Of a stretch of 64,000 bases of DNA, positions 62,570 to 64,000 are shown piece by piece; position 1 is the stretch's first letter; the number at the start of each line of letters is the position of its first letter. The stretch lies in assembly GCF_002847825.1 (NCBI RefSeq), contig NZ_PKIZ01000009.1, forward strand, positions 1-64,000. Reading direction: 5' to 3'. The notes under the pieces are model-generated. The model saw nothing but the letters and a program-made list of their open reading frames with translations, ran no database searches and had not been told where the DNA came from. This DNA is from Kytococcus schroeteri (GTDB taxonomy: Bacteria > Actinomycetota > Actinomycetes > Actinomycetales > Dermatophilaceae). The position numbers and the translations under genes were made by a program.

Positions 62570-64000
62570 ATGAGCACTCACACCGATCCCGCACGCGTGG
62601 CGGGGCCCGACGAGCCGCAGCTCGGCGCCGGCGGCCGTGGCCTGGGCGTCTGGGAGGTCGCAGCCCTCTCCGTCGGGTTCATGGGGCCGGTCATGGCCAT
62701 GTCCCTCAACGGCATCGGCATCGCGGGCCTCGTCGGCACCGCCGTGCCCTTCACCTTCCTCGTCTCCTTCGTGGGCACCCTGCTGGTGGCCTACGCCTTC
62801 GTGCGCCTGACGCGCCACTTCACGCACGCCGGCAGCGTCTACGCCCTCTCCGGGGTGACCCTCGGTCCGCGCGCAGGCTTCTTCGGCGGGTTCGCCCTTC
62901 TGGGCACCTACCTCTTCTTCGCCGCCTGCATCGCCGGTGCCTGTGCCGTCTTCTTCGAGGCGATGCTGGAGCAGTTCGGGGTGACCATGCCGTTCTGGGG
63001 CTGGCTCCTCGTGGCCATCGCAGTGGCCGCGCTGACCCTGGTGCTCAACCTGCGCGAGTCCACGGTCACCACCCGCACCCTGCTCGTCATCGGCATGGCC
63101 GGGATCCTCGCGATGGTGGTGCTCGCCGTGGTCATCGTGGCCAAGGTGGCCTCCGGCTCCGCCCCGGTCTCCACCGGGGTGGACCTGAGCACCCTCACGC
63201 CGGGCGAGAACTCGTGGAACGCGGTCATGACCGCCTCGGTGTTCGGCTTCCTCTCGTGGGCCGGCTTCGAGTCCGGGACCTCGCTGGCCGAGGAGTCCCG
63301 CGACCCCAAGCGCACCATCCCGCGGGCCCTGCTCGGTGCCGTGGTGCTGGCCGGCGTGCTCTACACCTTCGTGATGTTCGCCCAGACCATCGGCTACGGC
63401 ACCGACGCCGCCGGCCAGGAGGCCTTCGCCGGTGCCAGCTCCACCCTTACCGACCTGGGGGCCAGCTACCTCGGGCGCTGGTTCGCCGTGCTCATCTCGG
63501 TGGTGGCGTTCCTCGTGGCGCTCGCCTCCCTGCTCAGCTCGGTGGCCGCCGCCGCACGGCTGCTGTTCGCCCTGGCCCGCGACGGCTTCGGCCCCTCCGT
63601 GCTGGCCCGCACCGACGCCCGCACCGGGGTCCCCACCGTGGCCACGGCGACGGTCGTCGGCACCACGCTGGCGCTGGTGTTCCTGCTCGCCGGGCTCCGG
63701 GGCGGGCCGGTGGAGGTCTACTACTGGTACGCCACCATCGCCACCCTGTGCATGGTCGTCGCCTACGGCATGACCTCGGTGGGCGTGCTGCGCCACGCCT
63801 TCCGTCCGGGCTCCGGCATCGCGCGGTGGGAGGCCCTCGTGCCCGTGCTGGGCCTGGCCTACCTCGGCTACGTGTACCTCGTGCAGGTCACCGGCCAGGA
63901 GGCCCCGTACACCTACTTCCCCTGGATCGCAGGGGCCTGGTGCCTGCTGGGCGCCGTCGTCATCTTCGCCAAGCCCCGTCTGGCCGAGCGCATCGGCGCC
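62570..64000 (+). CDS. APC-superfamily amino-acid permease (3' end outside window)
   Basis: At least 477 residues are in the window, running through the last base with no stop. There are about 12 helices; the N-terminal APC pattern is VWEVAALSVGFMGPVMAMSLNG, followed by GSVYALSGVTLGPRAGFFGGFALL and SWAGFESGTSLAEESRDPKRTIPRALLGAV, typical of amino-acid/polyamine/organocation transporters. ATG 62570 follows a GGCGAC stretch; ribosome binding is weak. It lies 58 bp after the RpiR gene and is probably its regulatory target. Arginine, ornithine or citrulline are likely substrates given ctlX. Confidence 0.9.
   Translation, partial: MSTHTDPARVAGPDEPQLGAGGRGLGVWEVAALSVGFMGPVMAMSLNGIGIAGLVGTAVPFTFLVSFVGTLLVAYAFVRLTRHFTHAGSVYALSGVTLGPRAGFFGGFALLGTYLFFAACIAGACAVFFEAMLEQFGVTMPFWGWLLVAIAVAALTLVLNLRESTVTTRTLLVIGMAGILAMVVLAVVIVAKVASGSAPVSTGVDLSTLTPGENSWNAVMTASVFGFLSWAGFESGTSLAEESRDPKRTIPRALLGAVVLAGVLYTFVMFAQTIGYGTDAAGQEAFAGASSTLTDLGASYLGRWFAVLISVVAFLVALASLLSSVAAAARLLFALARDGFGPSVLARTDARTGVPTVATATVVGTTLALVFLLAGLRGGPVEVYYWYATIATLCMVVAYGMTSVGVLRHAFRPGSGIARWEALVPVLGLAYLGYVYLVQVTGQEAPYTYFPWIAGAWCLLGAVVIFAKPRLAERIGA

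Noticed and set aside
1..64000. tRNA, rRNA or insertion sequences
   Set aside because: No cloverleaf-like segments, rRNA blocks or transposase genes with terminal repeats were recognised; an RNA search program could still find small RNAs.

Overview
The window is very GC-rich (roughly 70% by eye). GTG starts, ATGA/GTGA stop-start overlaps and leaderless-type promoters (TANNNT ending 6-7 bp before the start codon) are common. Gene content points to a Gram-positive actinobacterium of the Micrococcales: mycothiol-type maleylpyruvate isomerase-fold proteins, an XFP phosphoketolase, a PhoP-type direct-repeat operator, a dnaB intein, and many secreted proteins with actinobacterial signal peptides. 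The number of secreted proteases fits a skin- or protein-degrading genus such as Kytococcus (Dermacoccaceae), but that genus call is inference. No rRNA, tRNA or CRISPR array was seen.

Layout. 1-5.2 kb: a tryptophan-to-anthranilate locus (kynA, kynU) split by a VapBC toxin-antitoxin pair, a lipoprotein and a truncated trypsin-like protease. 5.3-11.1 kb: membrane peptidase, broken pirin, low-molecular-weight phosphatase, a zinc-binding AztD-like lipoprotein with two Zur-like palindromes, and phoD with a candidate PHO box. 11.1-16.6 kb: hisC-type aminotransferase, then a 2-oxoacid (pyruvate) dehydrogenase E1-alpha/E1-beta/E2 operon. 16.8-24.7 kb: Nudix, MFS, CPBP and MATE genes, a DesK/NarL-type two-component pair, and a TetR/DUF4188 pair. 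24.7-27.2 kb: a three-gene operon of an Asp/Gly/Ala repeat peptide, a JmjC/cupin oxygenase and a sucrase/ferredoxin-like protein; this is the best candidate here for an undescribed system. 27.6-30.3 kb: dnaB carrying a 426-residue homing intein.

30-57.5 kb is dominated by exported proteins: GH25 muramidase, a beta-propeller, a C39-like peptidase, two cutinase/PET-hydrolase-like paralogs flanking a modABC molybdate operon, three S8 subtilases, two secreted HNH nucleases and a lamin-tail protein. Two cutinases and three subtilases share a 19-bp element (consensus TCCTGACCGNNNCTTGRNC) upstream of their starts, which suggests one exoenzyme regulon. Between them lie housekeeping genes (poxB, CDF exporter, glutathione peroxidase, YbaK, and a PaiB/B3-4/deaminase-like cluster).

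57.6-64 kb: XFP phosphoketolase with a small GNAT-like partner, then ctlX (citrulline/arginine-type hydrolase), an RpiR regulator and an amino-acid permease that runs off the window. PoxB, XFP and the E1/E2 complex together make acetate, acetyl-phosphate and acetyl-CoA from pyruvate and sugar phosphates. The protease, kynurenine and CtlX genes point to growth on peptides and amino acids.
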